Shown: positions 1 to 12,900 of the stretch, one piece after another
Layout: each line of letters begins with the position of its first letter
How positions within the stretch are numbered: position 1 is the stretch's first letter
Source: Prosopocoilus inquinatus
Lineage: Eukaryota > Arthropoda > Insecta > Coleoptera > Lucanidae
Direction: 5' to 3'
NCBI GenBank assembly: GCA_036172665.1
Contig: CM069875.1
Span: forward strand, 15,779,806-15,843,805
DNA: 64,000 bases
The notes under the pieces: generated by a model
What the model was told of the DNA's origin: nothing
The model's database searches: none
Seen by the model: the letters and a program-made list of their open reading frames with translations, nothing else
Program-made: the position numbers and the translations under genes

Positions 1-149
1 TTACTGGAGTCCATTCAAACATCAAATAACATGATAGATCAGTAAGGATCGATTAGATACATCACAGGAACAACGCTAATGCGTGTTGTTTCATTTAAAA
101 CTATTTCCAGTTTCTGCTGCGTCCGAAAATTTCGTATCTCACATCAGAG

Positions 150-298
150 TTACTGGAGTCCATCGAAACGCCAAATAACATGATAGATGAGTAACGATCG
201 ATTAGATACATCACAGGAACAACGCTAATGCGTGTTGTTTCGTTTAAAACTATTTCCAGCTTCTGCTGCGTCCGAAAATTTCGTATCTCACATCAAAG
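150..298. repeat. Representative 149-bp monomer
   Basis: A typical full-length unit with no indel. A hand-built typical unit counts 31 C and 28 G (39.6% G+C) and has 8 CpGs. Variation is concentrated at six places: about 10-22 (gtccatcc, gtccatcg, gcccatcc, gtccattc, gtccgttc); 31-41 (gatagatgag, gttagataag, agtagataag, agtagctaag); 48-58 (atcgattagat, atcgtttagat, atcgattacat); 91-100 (tcgttt, tcattt, tcgttc, tcgttg); 111-118 (cttctgct, cttcagct, cttgtgct, ctcctgct); and 122-140 (gaaaatttcg, gagaacttc, gaaatctttg, gaaaacgtc, gataactttg). The ATCGAT at unit positions 48-53 (ClaI) is present in most units. The cttcagctg class adds a CAGCTG (PvuII, also an E-box). The unit is 2 bp longer than a nucleosome core. 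Confidence 0.95.
218..239. other. Imperfect dyad in each unit (example)
   Basis: AACAAC and GTTGTT flank a 10-base centre, with an inner CGC-TAAT-GCG; the right arm has 2 unpaired bases (TG). This is position 69-90 of the monomer and is kept in nearly every unit. In the acgtgttg class the inner pairing is weaker but the outer 6-bp arms stay. It could form a hairpin in RNA or a small cruciform, or be a binding site for a dimeric protein. The symmetry is seen; any function is inference. Confidence 0.7.
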
Positions 299-982
299 TT
301 ACTGGAGTCCATCGAAACGCCAAATAACATGATAGATGAGTAAGGATCGATTAGATACATCACAGGAACAACGCTAATGCGTGTTGTTTCGTTTAAAATT
401 ATTTCCAGCTTCAGCTGCGTCCGAGAACTTCGTATCTCACTTCAGAGTTACTGGAGCCCATCCAAACGTCAAATAACATGATAGATGAGTAAGGATCGAT
501 TACATACATCACAGGAACAACGCTAATGCGTGTTGTTTCATTTAAAACTATTTCCACCTTGTGCTGCGTCCGAAAATTTCGTATCTCACATCAGAATTAC
601 TGGAGTCCATCCAAACGTCAAATAACATGATAGATGAGTAAGGATCGATTAGATACATCACAGGAACAACGCTAATACGTGTTGTTTCGTTTAAAACTAT
701 TTCCAGCTTCTGCTGCGTCCGAAAACGTCTTACCTCACATCAGACTTACTGGAGTCCATCCAAACGTCAAATAACATGTTAGATAAGTAAGGATCGTTTA
801 GATACATCACAGGAACAACGCTAATGCGTGTTGTTTCGTTTAAAACTATTTCCAGCTTCTGCTGCGTCCGAAAATTTAGTATCTCACATCAGAGATACTG
901 GAGTCCATCCAAACGTCAAATAACATGATAGATGAGTAAGGATCGATTAGATACATCACAGGAACAACGCTAATACGTGTTG

Positions 983-999
983 TTTCGTTGAAAACTATT
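983..999 (+). other. CENP-B-box-like motif (best-matching class, example)
   Basis: The sequence TTTCGTTGAAAACTATT is 12/17 identical to the mammalian CENP-B box (YTTCGTTGGAARCGGGA): the first 8 positions match, then AAA and C match, while GGGA is replaced by TATT. Of the nine bases usually considered essential (TTCG, A, CGGG) six are present. It lies at unit positions 89-105, overlapping the end of the dyad. The commoner class, with TTTA in place of TTGA, matches 11/17. Units with tcattt or tcgttc differ further. Whether any CENP-B-like (pogo-transposase-derived) protein binds cannot be read from DNA. Confidence 0.4.
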
Positions 1000-1192
1000 T
1001 CCAGCTTCTGCTGCGTCCGAAATCTTTGTATCTCACATCAGAGTTACTGGAGTCCATCCAAACGTCAAATAAGATGATAGATGAGTAAGGGTCGATTAGA
1101 TACATCACAGGAACAACGCTAATGCGTGTTGTTTCGTTTAAAACTATTTCCAGCTTCTGCTGCGTCCGAAAATTTAGTATCTCACATCAGAG

Positions 1193-1335
1193 ATACTGGA
1201 GTCCATCCAAACGTCAAATAACATGATAGATGAGTAAGGATCGATTAGATACATCACAGGAACAACGCTAATACGTGTTGTTTCGTTGAAAACTATTTCC
1301 AGCTGCGTCCGAAATCTTTGTATCTCACATCAGAG
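1193..1335. repeat. 143-bp unit with 6-bp deletion
   Basis: Near 1,301 the unit reads ttccagctgcgtcc where others read ttccagcttctgctgcgtcc. Six bases are lost between two gct copies, a short direct repeat typical of slippage. The next unit starts at 1,336, so the phase shifts by 6. I saw no other unit with this deletion. Confidence 0.9.
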
Positions 1336-1931
1336 TTACTGGAGTCCATCCAAACGTCAAATAAGATGATAGATGAGTAAGGATCGATTAGATACATCAC
1401 AGGAACAACGCTAATGCGTGTTGTTTCGTTTAAAACTATTTCCAGCTTCTGCTGCGTCCGAAAATTTCGTATCTCACATCAAAGTTACTGGAGTCCATCG
1501 AAACGCCAAATAACATGATAGATGAGTAAGGATCGATTAGATACATCACAGGAGCAACGCTAATGCGTGTTGTTTCGTTTAAAACTATTTCCAGCTTCAG
1601 CTGCGTCCGAGAACTTCTTATCTCACTTCAGAGTTACTGGAGCCCATCCAAACGCCAAATAACATGATAGATGAGTAAGGATCGATTAGATACATCACAG
1701 GAACATCGCTAATGCGTGTTGTTTCGTTTAAAACTATTTCCAGTTTCTGCTGCGTCCGAAAACGTCGTATCTCACATCAGACTTACTGGAGTCCATCCAA
1801 ACGTCAAATAACATGTTAGATAAGTAAGGATCGTTTAGATACATCACAGGAACAACGCTAATACGTGTTGTTTCGTTCAAACCTATTTCCAGCCTCTGCT
1901 GCGTCCGAAAATTTCGTATCTCACATTAGAG

Positions 1932-2079
1932 TTACTGGAGTCCATCAAAACGTCAAATAACATGATAGATGAGTAAGGATCGATTAGATACATCACAGGA
2001 ACAAGCTAATACGTGTTGTTTCGTTTAAAACTATTTCCAGCTCCTGCTGCGTCCAAAAACTTCGTATCTCACATCAGAG
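1932..2079. repeat. 148-bp unit with 1-bp deletion
   Basis: At 2,001-2,010 the unit reads acaagctaat where others have acaacgctaat: one C is lost from the left arm of the dyad, weakening it in this unit only. Confidence 0.85.
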
Positions 2080-3699
2080 TTACTAGAGTCCATCGAAACG
2101 TCAAATAACATGATAGATGAGTAAGGATCGATTAGATACATCACAGGAACAACGCTAATGCGTGTTGTTTCATTTAAAACTATTTCCAGCTTCTGCTGCG
2201 TCCGATAATTTCGTATCTCACATCAGAGTTACTGGAGGTCATCCAAACGTCAAATAACATGATAAATGAGTAAGGATCGATTAGATACATCACAGGAACA
2301 ACGCTAATGCGTGTTGTATCTTTTAAAACTATTTCCAGCTTCAGCTGCGTCCGAGAACTTCGTATCTCACTTCAGAGTTACTGGAGTCCATCCAAACGTC
2401 AAATAACATGATAGATGAGTAAGGATCGATTAGATACATCACAGGAACTACGCTAATGCGTGTTGTTTCATTTAAAACTATTTCCAGCTTCTGCTGCGTC
2501 CGATAATTTCGTATCTCACATCAGAGTTACTGGAGGTCATCCAAACGTCAAATAACATGATAAATGAGTAAGGATCGATTAGATACATCACAGGAACAAC
2601 GCTAATGCGTGTTGTATCTTTTAAAACTATTTCCAGCTTCTGCTGCGTCCGAAAACGTCGTATCTCACATCAAAATTACTGGAGTCCATCGAAACGTCAA
2701 ATAACATAGTAGCTAAGTAAGGATCGATTAGATACATCACAGGAACAACGCTAATACGTGTTGCTTCGTTTAAAACTATTTCCAGCTCCTGCTGCGCCCA
2801 AAAACTTTGTATCTCACATCAGAGTTACCGGAGTCCATCCAAACGTCAAATAACATGTTAGATAAGTAAGGATCGTTTAGATACATCACAGGAACAACGC
2901 TAATACGTGTTGTTTCGTTCAAAACAAGTTCCAGCTTCTGCTGCGTCCGAGATCTTTGTATCTCACATCAGAGTTACTGGAGTCCGTCCAAACGTCAAAT
3001 AACATGATAGATGAGTAAGGATCGATTAGATACATCACAGGAACAACGCTAATATGTGTTGTTTCGTTTAAAACTATTTCCAGCTGCTGCTGCGTCCGAA
3101 AAATTCGTATCTCACATTAGAGTTACTGGAGTCCATCGAAACGTCAAATAACATGTTAGATATGTAAGGATCGATTAGATACATCACAGGAACAACGCTA
3201 ATACGTGTTGTTTCGTTCAAAACTATTTCCAGCTTCTGCTGCGTCCAAAAACTTTGTATCTCACATCAGAGTTACTGGAGTCTATCCAAACGTAAAATAA
3301 CATGATAGATGAGTAACGATCGATTAGATACATCACAGGAACAACGCTAATGCGTGTTGTTTCATTTAAAACTATTTCCAGCTTCTGCTGCGTCCGATAA
3401 TTTCGTATCTCACATTAGAGTTACTGGAGTCCATCCAAACGTCAAACAACATGATAGATAAGTAAGGATCGATTAGATACATCACAGGAACAACGCTAAT
3501 ATGTGTTGTTTCGTTTAGAACTATTTCCAGCTCCTGCTGCGTCCAAAAACTTCGTATCTCACATCAGAGTTACTAGAGTCCATCGAAACGTCAAATAACA
3601 TGATAGATGAGTAAGGATCGATTAGATACATCACAGGAACAACGCTAATGCGTGTTGTTTCGTTTAAAACTATTTCCAGCTTCAGCTGCGTCCGAGAAC

Positions 3700-6216
3700 T
3701 TCGTATCTCACATCAGAGTTACTGGAGTCCATCGAAACGCCAAATAACATGATAGATGAGTAAGGATCGATTAGATACATCACAGGAACAACGCTAATGC
3801 GTGTTGTTTCATTTAAAACTATTTCCAGCTTCTGCTGCGTCCGAAAATTTCGTATCTCACATCAAAGTTACTGGAGTCCATCGAAACGCCAAATAACATG
3901 ATAGATGAGTAAGGATCGATTAGATACATCACAGGAACAACGCTAATGCGTGTTGTTTCGTTTAAAACTATTTCCAGCTTCAGCTGCGTCGGAAAATTTC
4001 GTATCTCACATCAGAGATACTGGAGTCCATCCAAACGTCAAATAACATGATAGATGAGTAAGGATCGATTACATACATCACAGGAACAACGCTAATGCGT
4101 ATTGTTTCATTTAAAACTATTTTCAGCTTCTGCTGCTTATGAAAATTTCGTATCTCACATCAGAGTTACTGGAGTCCATCGAAACGTCATATAACATAGT
4201 AGATAAGTAAGGATCGATTAGATACATCACAGGAACAACGCTAATACGTGTTGTTTCGTTTAAAACTATTTCCAGCTTCTGCTGCGTCCGAAAATTTCGT
4301 ATCTCACATCAGAGATACTGGAGTCCATCCAAACGTCAAATAACATGATAGATGAGTAAGGATCGATTAGATACATCACAGGAACAACGCTAATACGTGT
4401 TGTTTCGTTTAAAACTATTTCCAGCTCCTGCTGCGTCCAAAAACTTCGTATCTCACATCAGAGTTACTAGAGTCCATCGAAACGTCAAATAACATGATAG
4501 ATGAGTAAGGATCGATTAGATACATCACAGGAACAACGCTAATGCGTGTTGTTTCGTTTAAAACTATTTCCAGCTTCTGCTGCGTCCGAGAACTTCGTAT
4601 CTCACGTCAGGGTTACTGGAGTCCATCCAATCGTCAAATAACATGATAGATGAGTAAGTATCGATTAGATACATCACAGGAACAACGCTAATGCGTGTTG
4701 TTTCGTTCAAAACTATTTCCAGCTTCTGCTGCGTCCGAGAACTTTGTATCTCACATCAGAGTTACTGGAGTCCGTCCAAACGTTAAATAACATGATAGAT
4801 GAGTAAGGATCGATTAGATACATCACAACAACAACGCTAATGCGTGTTGTTTCGTTTAAAACTATTTCCAGCTTCTGCTGCGTCCGAAAATTTCGTATCT
4901 CACATCAGAGATACTGGAGTCCATCCAAACGTCAAATAACATGATAGATGAGTAAGGATCGATTAGATACATCACAGGAACAACGCTAATATGTGTTGTT
5001 TCGTTTAAAATTATTTCCAGCTTCTGCTGCCTCCGCGAACTTCTTATCTCACTTCAGAGTTACTGGAGCCCATCCAAACGTCAAATAACATGATAGATGA
5101 GTAAGGATCGATTAGATACATCACAAGAACAACGCTAATACGTGTTGTTTCGTTCAAAACTATTTCCAGCTTCTGCTGCGTCTGAGAACTTTGTATCTCA
5201 CATCAGAGTTACTGGAGTCCATTTAAACGTCAAATAACATGATAGATGAGTAAGGATCGATTAGATACATCACAGGAACAACGCTAATGCGTGTTGTTTC
5301 ATTTAAAACTATTTCCAGCTTCTGCTGCGTCCGAAAATTTCGTATCTCACATCAGAGTTACTGGAGTCCATCGAAACGCCAAATAACATGATAGATGAGT
5401 AAGGATCGATTAGATACATCACAGGAACAACGCTAATGCGTGTTGTTTCATTTAAAACTATTTCCAGCTTCTGCTGCGTCCGAAAATTTCGTATCTCACA
5501 TCAAAGTTACTGGAGTCCATCGAAACGCCAAATAACATGATAGATGAGTAAGGATCGATTAGATACATCACAGGAACAACGCTAATGCGTGTTGTTTCGT
5601 TTAAAACTATTTCCAGCTTCAGCTGCGTCCGAAAATTTCGTATCTCACATCAGAGATACTGGAGTCCATCCAAACGTCAAATAACATGATAGACGAGTAA
5701 GGATCGATTACATACATCACAGGAACAACGCTAATGCGTGCTGTTTCATTTAAAACTATTTTCAGCTTCTGCTGCGTATGAAAATTTCGTATCTCACATC
5801 AGAGTTACTGGAGTCCATCGAAACGTCATATAACATAGTAGATAAGTAAGGATCGATTAGATACATCACAGGAACAACGCTAATACGTGTTGTTTCGTTT
5901 AAAACTATTTCCAGCTTCTGCTGCGTCCGAAAATTTCGTATCTCACATCAGAGATACTGGAGTCCATCCAAACGTCAAATAACATGATAGATGAGTAAGG
6001 GTCGATTAGATACATCACAGGAACAACGCTAATACGTGTTGTTTCGTTTAAAACTATTTCCAGCTCCTGCTGCGTCCAAAAACTTCGTATCTCACATCAG
6101 AGTTACTAGAGTCCATCGAAACGTCAAATAACATGATAGATGAGTAAGGATCGATTAGATACATCACAGGAACAACGCTAATGCGTGTTGTTTCGTTTAA
6201 AACTATTTCCAGCTTC
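3700..6216. repeat. 11-unit (1,639 bp) tandem duplication
   Basis: The segment 3,700-4,577 matches 5,339-6,216 at an offset of 1,639 bp (11 x 149). The anchor is a rare unit with actattttcagc and an altered gcgtcc: it reads gcttatg at 4,135 and gcgtatg at about 5,774. It is followed in both copies by catataacatag. Outside these limits the class order differs. Confidence 0.8.
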
Positions 6217-9200
6217 AGCTGCGTCCGAGAACTTCGTATCTCACTTCAGAGTTACTGGAGCCCATCCAAACATCAAATAACATGATAGATGAGTAAGGAT
6301 CGATTACATACATCACAGGAACAACGCTAATGCGTGTTGTTTCATTTAAAACTATTTCCAGCTTCTGCTGCGTCCGAAAATTTCGTATCTCACATCAGAG
6401 TTACTGGAGTCCATCCAAACGTCAAATAACATGATAGATGAGTAAGGATCGATTAGATACATCACATCAACAACGCTAATACTTGTTGTTTCGTTTAAAA
6501 TTATTTCCAGCTTCTGCTGCGTCGGAAAACGTCGTATCTCACATCAGAGTTACTGGAGTCCATCGAAACATCAAATAACATGATAGATAAGTAAGGATCG
6601 ATTAGATACAGCACAGGAACAACGCTAATACGTGTTGTTTCGTTCAAAACTATTTCCAGCTTCTGCTGCGTCCGATAACTTTGTATCTCACATCAGAGTT
6701 ACTGGAGTCCATCCAAACGTCAAATAACATGATAGATGAGTAAGGATCGATTAGATACATCACAGGAACAACGCTAATGCGTGTTGTTTCGTTTAAAACT
6801 ATTTCCAGCTTCAGCTGCGTCCGAAAATTTCGTATCTCACATCAAAGTTACTGGAGTCCATCGAAACGCCAAATAACATTATAGATGAGTAAGGATCGAT
6901 TAGATACATCACAGGAACAACGCTAATGAGTGTTGTTTCGTTTAAAACTATTTCCAGCTTCAGCTGCGTCCGAGAACTTCTTATCTCACTTCAGAGTTAC
7001 GGGAGCCCATCCAAACGCCAAATAACATGATAGATGAGTAAGGATCGATTAGATACATCACAGGAACAACGCTAATACGTGTTGTTTCGTTCAAAACTAT
7101 TTCCAGCTTCTGCTGCGTCCGAGAACTTTGTATCTCACATCAGAGTTACTGGAGTCCATTCAAACATCAAATAACATGATAGATCAGTAAGGATCGATTA
7201 GATACATCACAGGAACAACGCTAATGCGTGTTGTTTCATTTAAAACTATTTCCAGTTTCTGCTGCGTCCGAAAATTTCGTATCTCACATCAGAGTTACTG
7301 GAGTCCATCGAAACGCCAAATAACATGATAGATGAGTAACGATCGATTAGATACATCACAGGAACAACGCTAATGCGTGTTGTTTCGTTTAAAACTATTT
7401 CCAGCTTCTGCTGCGTCCGAAAATTTCGTATCTCACATCAAAGTTACTGGAGTCCATCGAAACGCCAAATAACATGATAGATGAGTAAGGATCGATTAGA
7501 TACATCACAGGAACAACGCTAATGCGTGTTGTTTCGTTTAAAATTATTTCCAGCTTCAGCTGCGTCCGAGAACTTCGTATCTCACTTCAGAGTTACTGGA
7601 GCCCATCCAAACGACAATTAACATGATAGATGAGTAAGGATCGATTACATACATCACAGGAACAACGCTAATGCGTGTTGTTTCATTTAAAACTATTTCC
7701 AGCTTCTGCTGCGTCCGAAAATTTCGTATCTCACTTCAGAGTTACTGGAGCCCATCCAAACGTCAAATAACATGATAGATGAGTAAGGATCGATTACATA
7801 CATCACAGGAACAACGCTAATGCGTGTTGTTTCATTTAAAACTATTTCCAGCTTGTGCTGCGTCCGAAAATTTCGTATCTCACATCAGAGTTACTGGAGT
7901 CCATCGAAACATCAAATAACATGATAGATAAGTAAGGATCGATTAGATACATCACAGGAACAACGCTAATACGTGTTGTTTCGTTCAAAACTATTTCCAG
8001 CTTCTGCTGCGTCCGAAAATTTCGTATCTCACATCAAAGTTACTGGAGTCCATCGAAACGCCAAATAACATGATAGATGAGTAAGGATCAATTAGATACA
8101 TCACAGGAACAACGCTAATGCGTGTTCTTTCGTTTAAAACTATTTCCAGCTTCAGCTGCGTCCGAAAACTTCTTATCTCACATCAGAGTTACTGGAGTCC
8201 ATCGAAACGTCAAATAACATAGTAGATAAGTAAGGATCGATTAGATACATCACAGGAACAACGCTAATACGTGTTATTTCGTTCAAAACTATTTCCAGCT
8301 TCTGCTGCGTCCGAGAACTTTGTATCTCACATCAGAGTTACTGGAGTCCGTTTAAACGTCAAATAACATGATAGATGAGTAAGGATCGATTAGATACATC
8401 ACAGGAACAACGCTAATGCGTGCTGTTTCGTTTAAAACTATTTCCAGCTTCTGCTGCGTCCGAGAACTTCTTATCTCACTTCAGAGTTACCGGAGCCCAT
8501 CCAAACGTCAAATAACATGATAGATGAGTAAGGATCGATTAGATACATCGCAGGAACAACGCTAATGCGTGTTGTTTCGTTTAAAACTATTTCCAGCTTC
8601 AGCTGCGTCCGAGAACTTTGTATCTCACATCAGAGTTACTGGAGTCCATCCAAACGTCAAATAACATGATAGATGAGTAAGGATCGATTAGATACATCAC
8701 AGGAACAACGCTAATGCGTGTTGTTTCATTTAAAACTATTTCCAGCTTCTGCTGCGTCCGAAAATTTCGTATCTCACATCAGAGTTACTGGAGTCCATCG
8801 AAACGCCAAATAACATGATAGATGAGTAAGGATCGATTAGATACATCACAGGAACAACGCTAATGCGTGTTGTTTCATTTAAAACTATTTCAAGCTTCTG
8901 CTGCGTCCGAAAATTTCGTATCTCACATCAAAGTTACTGGAGTCCATCGAAACGCCAAATAACATGATAGATGAGTAAGGATCGATTAGATACATCACAG
9001 GAACATCGCTAATGCGTGTTGTTTCGTTTAAAACTATTTCCAGCTTCAGCTGCGTCCGAAAATTTCGTATCTCACATCAGAGATACTGGAGTCCATCCAA
9101 ACGTCAAATAACATGATAGATGAGTAAGGATCGACTACATACATCACAGGAACAACGCTAATGCGTGCTGTTTCATTTAAAACTATTTTCAGCTTCTGCT

Positions 9201-9958
9201 GCGTATGAAAATTTCGTATCTCACATCAGAGTTACTGGAGTCCATCGAAACGTCATATAACATAGTAGATAAGTAAGGATCGATTAGATACATCACAGGA
9301 ACAACGCTAATACGTGTTGTTTCGTTTAAAACTATTTCCAGCTTCTGCTGCGTCCGAAAATTTCGTATCTCACATCAGAGATACTGGAGTCCATCCAAAC
9401 GTCAAATAACATGATAGATGAGTAAGGATCGATTAGATACATCACAGGAACAACGCTAATACGTGTTGTTTCGTTTAAAACTATTTCCAGCTCCTGCTGC
9501 GTCCAAAAACTTCGTATCTCACATCAGAGTTACTAGAGTCCATCGAAACGTCAAATAACATGATAGATGAGTAAGGATCGATTAGATACATCACAGGAAC
9601 AACGCTAATGCGTGTTGTTTCGTTTAAAACTATTTCCAGTTTCAGCTGCGTCCGAGAACTTCGTATCTCACTTCAGAGTTACTGGAGCCCATCCAAACGT
9701 CAAATAACATGATAGATGAGTAAGGATCGATTACATACATCACAGGAACAACGCTAATGCGTGTTGTTTCATTTAAAACTATTTCCAGCTTCTGCTGCGT
9801 CCGAAAATTTCGTATCTCACATCAGAGTTACTGGAGTCCATCCAAACGTCAAATAACATGATAGATGAGTAAGGATCGATTAGATACATCACATCAACAA
9901 CGCTAATACTTGTTGTTTCGTTTAAAACTATTTCCAGCTTCTGCTGCGTCCGAAAATT
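5226..9958. repeat. 23-unit (3,427 bp) duplication
   Basis: The segment 5,226-6,531 matches 8,653-9,958 at 3,427 bp (23 x 149). Shared rare marks include the gcgtatg unit (5,774 and 9,201), catataacatag and a catcaacaacg dyad variant at 6,473 and about 9,893. The copies differ by scattered point changes, for example cagtttcagctg near 9,638, so this is older than the duplications further right. Confidence 0.8.
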
Positions 9959-9974
9959 TCGTATCTCACATCAG

Positions 9975-12900
9975 AGATACTGGAGTCCATCCAAACGTCA
10001 AATAACATGATAGATGAGTAAGGATCGATTAGATACATCACAGGAACAACGCTAATACGTGTTGTTTCGTTTAAAACTATTTCCAGCTCCTGCCGCGTCC
10101 AAAAACTTCGTATCTCACATCAGAGTTACTAGAGTCCATCGAAACGTCAAATAACATGATAGATGAGTAAGGATCGATTAGATACATCACAGGAACAACG
10201 CTAATGCGTGTTGTTTCGTTTAAAACTATTTCCAGCTTCTGCTGCGTCCGAAAATTTCGTATCTCACATCAAAGTTACTGGAGTCCATCGAAACGCCAAA
10301 TAACATGATAGATGAGTAAGGATCGATTAGATACATCACAGGAACAACGCTAATGCGTGTTGTTTCGTTTAAAATTATTTCCAGCTTCAGCTGCGTCCGA
10401 GAACTTCGTATCTCACTTCAGAGTTACTGGAGCCCATCCAAACGTCAAATAACATGATAGATGAGTAAGGATCGATTACATACATCACAGGAACAACGCT
10501 AATGCGTGTTGTTTCATTTAAAACTATTTCCAGCTTGTGCTGCGTCCGAAAATTTCGTATCTCACATCAGAATTACTGGAGTCCATCCAAACGTCAAATA
10601 ACATGATAGATGAGTAAGGATCGATTAGATACATCACAGGAACAACGCTAATACGTGTTGTTTCGTTTAAAACTATTTCCAGGTTCTGCTGCGTCCGAAA
10701 ACGTCTTACCTCACATCAGACTTACTGGAGTCCATCCAAACGTCAAATAACATGTTAGATAAGTAAGGATCGTTTAGATACATCACAGGAACAACGCTAA
10801 TGCGTGTTGTTTCGTTTAAAACTATTTCCAGCTTCTGCTGCGTCCGAAAATTTAGTATCTCACATCAGAGATACTGGAGTCCATCCAAACGTCAAATAAC
10901 ATGATAGATGAGTAAGGATCGATTAGATACATCACAGGAACAACGCTAATACGTGTTGTTTCGTTGAAAACTATTTCCAGCTTCTGCTGCGTCCGAAATC
11001 TTTGTATCTCACATCAGAGTTACTGGAGTCCATCCAAACGTCAAATAAGATGATAGATGAGTAAGGATCGATTAGATACATCACAGGAACAACGCTAATG
11101 CGTGTTGTTTCGTTTAAAACTATTTCCAGCTTCAGCTGCGTCCGAGAACTTCTTATCTCACTTCAGAGTTACTGGAGCCCATCCAAACGCCAAATAACAT
11201 GATAGATGAGTAAGGATCGATTAGATACATCACAGGAACAACGCTAATACGTGTTGTTTCGTTCAATACTATTTCCAGCTTCTGCTGCGTCCTAGAACTT
11301 TGTATCTCACATCAGAGTTACTGGAGTCCATTCAAACATCAAATAACATGATAGATGAGTAAGGATCGATTAGATACATCACAGGAACAACGCTAATGCG
11401 TGTTGTTTCATTTAAAACTATTTCCAGTTTCTGCTGCGTCCGAAAATTTCGTATCTCACATCAGAGTTACTGGAGTCCATCGAAACGCCAAATAACATGA
11501 TAGATGAGTAAGGATCGATTAGATACATCACAGGAACAACGCTAATGCGTGTTGTTTCGTTTAAAACTATTTCCAGCTTCTGCTGCGTCCGAAAATTTCG
11601 TATCTCACATCAAAGTTACTGGAGTCCATCGAAACGCCAAATAACATGATAGATGAGTAAGGATCGATTAGATACATCACAGGAACAACGCTAATGCGTG
11701 TTGTTTCGTTTAAAACTATTTCCAGCTTCAGCTGCGTCCGAGAACTTCGTATCTCACTTCAGAGTTACTGGAGCCCATCCAAACGTCAAATAACATGATA
11801 GATGAGTAAGGATCGATTACATACATCACAGGAACAACGCTAATGCGTGTTGTTTCATTTAAAACTATTTCCAGCTTGTGCTGCGTCCGAAAATTTCGTA
11901 TCTCACATCAGAGTTACTGGAGTCCATCGAAACGTCAAATAACATAGTAGATAAGTAAGGATCGATTAGATACATCACAGGAACAACGCTAATACGTGTT
12001 ATTTCGTTCAAAACTATTTCCAGCTTCTGCTGCGTCCGAGAACTTTGTATCTCACATCAGAGTTACTGGAGTCCGTTCAAACGTCAAATAACATGATAGA
12101 TGAGTAAGGATCGATTAGATACATCACATCAACAACGCTAATACTTGTTGTTTCGTTTAAAACTATTTCTAGCATCTGCTGCGTCCGAAAACGTCGTATC
12201 TCACATCAGAGTTACTGGAGTCCATCGAAACATCAAATAACATGATAGATAAGTAAGGATCGATTAGATACAGCACAGGAACAACGCTAATACGTGTTGT
12301 TTCGTTCAAAACTATTTCCAGCTTCTGCTGCGTCCGATAACTTTGTATCTCACATCAGAGTTACTGGAGTCCATCCAAACGTCAAATAACATGATAGATG
12401 AGTAAGGATCGATTAGATACATCACAGGAACAACGCTAATACGTGTTGTTTCGTTTAAAACTATTTCCAGCTTCTGCTGCGTCCGAAAATTTCGTATCTC
12501 ACATCAAAGTTACTGGAGTCCATCGAAACGCCAAATAACATGATAGATGAGTAAGGATCGATTAGATACATCACAGGAACAACGCTAATGCGTGTTGTTT
12601 CGTTTAAAACTATTTCCAGCTTCAGCTGCGTCCGAGAACTTCGTATCTCACTTCAGAGTTACTGGAGCCCATCCAAACGTCAAATAACATGATAGATGAG
12701 TAAGGATCGATTACATACATCACAGGAACAACGCTAATGCGTGTTGTTTCATTTAAAACTATTTCCAGCTTGTGCTGCGTCCGAAAATTTCGTATCTCAC
12801 ATCAGAGTTACTGGAGTCCATCGAAACGTCAAATAACATAGTAGATAAGTAAGGATCGATTAGATACATCACAGGAACAACGCTAATACGTGTTATTTCG

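Larger units (their letters stand above)
1..555. repeat. 48-unit duplicate, copy 1 (partner 7,146-7,700)
   Basis: The rare gatagatcag at unit 1 and gtaacgatcg at unit 2 reappear in the same order from 7,146. The offset is 7,145 bp, which is 48 x 149 minus 7. The missing 7 bp are the 6-bp deletion near 1,301 and the 1-bp deletion near 2,004. Similarity fades in the fourth unit, where copy 2 reads cgacaatta instead of cgtcaaata. Confidence 0.75.

Noticed and set aside
114..124. ctgctgctgcg as a trinucleotide expansion
   Set aside because: Only two or three CTG-like triplets per unit, with no length variation beyond point changes.
124..136. CGAAA-A-TTTCG near-palindrome as a regulatory site
   Set aside because: Real symmetry in one class only; other classes (gagaacttc, aatctttg, aacgtcgt) lose it, so it is not a maintained feature.
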